64,000 nucleotides of DNA from Amoebidium appalachense. Lineage: Eukaryota > Ichthyosporea. Location: contig CAVNZM010000011.1 in the NCBI GenBank assembly GCA_963693365.1, forward strand, positions 744,001 through 808,000, given 5' to 3'. The notes under the pieces were generated by a model. The model was not told where the DNA came from. It ran no database searches and was given only the letters and a program-made list of their open reading frames with translations. Shown piece after piece: positions 63,745-64,000 of the stretch; within the stretch, counting starts at the first letter, position 1, and each line of letters starts with the position of its first letter. Made by a program: the position numbers and the translations under genes.

Positions 63745-63955
63745 CCCGGGCGCCCGACTGCTTGTCTCCCACGTGACTCTCCGCCCCCTCTACTTTGTGC
63801 AAACAACCCAAATACTGCTTTCATTGGCCGACTTTGAGCCAATAGAACCACGCAGGTTGGTGGTTGCCAGGCACCCCGTCCAATCAGATGACGTCTTTTT
63901 GCGTGGCAAAACAACCCAGCGTGTCGTCTACACAACTGCTGCAAACGAAGCAGGT
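63745..63955 (+). other. Possible next exon, or a promoter-like element
   Basis: The plus frame is open (LLSLADFEPIEPRRLVVARH, then DDVFLRGKTTQRVVYTT) and ends in a good donor GCAG|GTGGGT followed by poly-C. No clean acceptor in phase with the exon at 63234-63312 is visible. The same stretch also has CACGTG (63768), three CCAAT-type motifs and TGACGTC (63888), which fits a promoter equally well. Confidence 0.35.
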
Positions 63956-64000
63956 GGGTAGTATCCCCCCCCCCCCCCCCCCCCTTTCCCCCCGGGTACT

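Overview
This is a eukaryotic window: nearly every gene is split by GT-AG introns and the spacers hold retroelement fragments. Intersectin with two EH and five SH3 domains, a class C receptor and a mitochondrial acyl carrier protein suggest a holozoan (a unicellular relative of animals or an early-branching animal). The species cannot be named from the sequence. Introns and spacers are extremely rich in poly-G/poly-C runs and (CA)n/(GT)n tracts, and almost every very long reading frame over those tracts is spurious.

Layout. 438-8406 (+): the 3' part of the RNA polymerase III largest subunit (RPC1/POLR3A). 8407-9790: no gene seen. 10022-30618 (-): a complete 31-exon intersectin; the exon model joins in phase to 3180 nt, or 1059 residues. 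30619-31222: a short divergent promoter region. 31223-31705 (+): an intronless HSP20. 33224-36236 (-): a class C-like GPCR with broken frames, with further unplaced minus-strand coding segments up to about 40112. 40120-42400: gene-poor, with a LINE-like fragment. 42419-45787 (-): three-exon mitochondrial acyl carrier protein (NDUFAB1). 46374-54213 (+): a large DDE-transposase-like protein with a DEDDy 3'-5' exonuclease domain placed between the second and third presumed catalytic acids. 54214-59870: retroelement fragments and a 98-bp tandem array. 59873 to beyond the right end (+): start of an unrecognised multi-exon gene.

The housekeeping genes (RPC1, intersectin, acyl carrier protein, HSP20) show no frame lesion in about 6 kb of coding sequence. 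The receptor and the transposase-exonuclease gene together carry at least five single-base shifts, mostly in short homopolymers. That contrast points to decay of these two genes, although uneven sequence polishing could also explain it.

Most interesting items: the transposase with an exonuclease inside its catalytic core; introns that place a poly-C or poly-G run just after the 5' splice site and often (CA)n at the 3' splice site; an interspersed repeat family that ends in poly-C; and two divergent retroelement 3' ends lying tail to tail.
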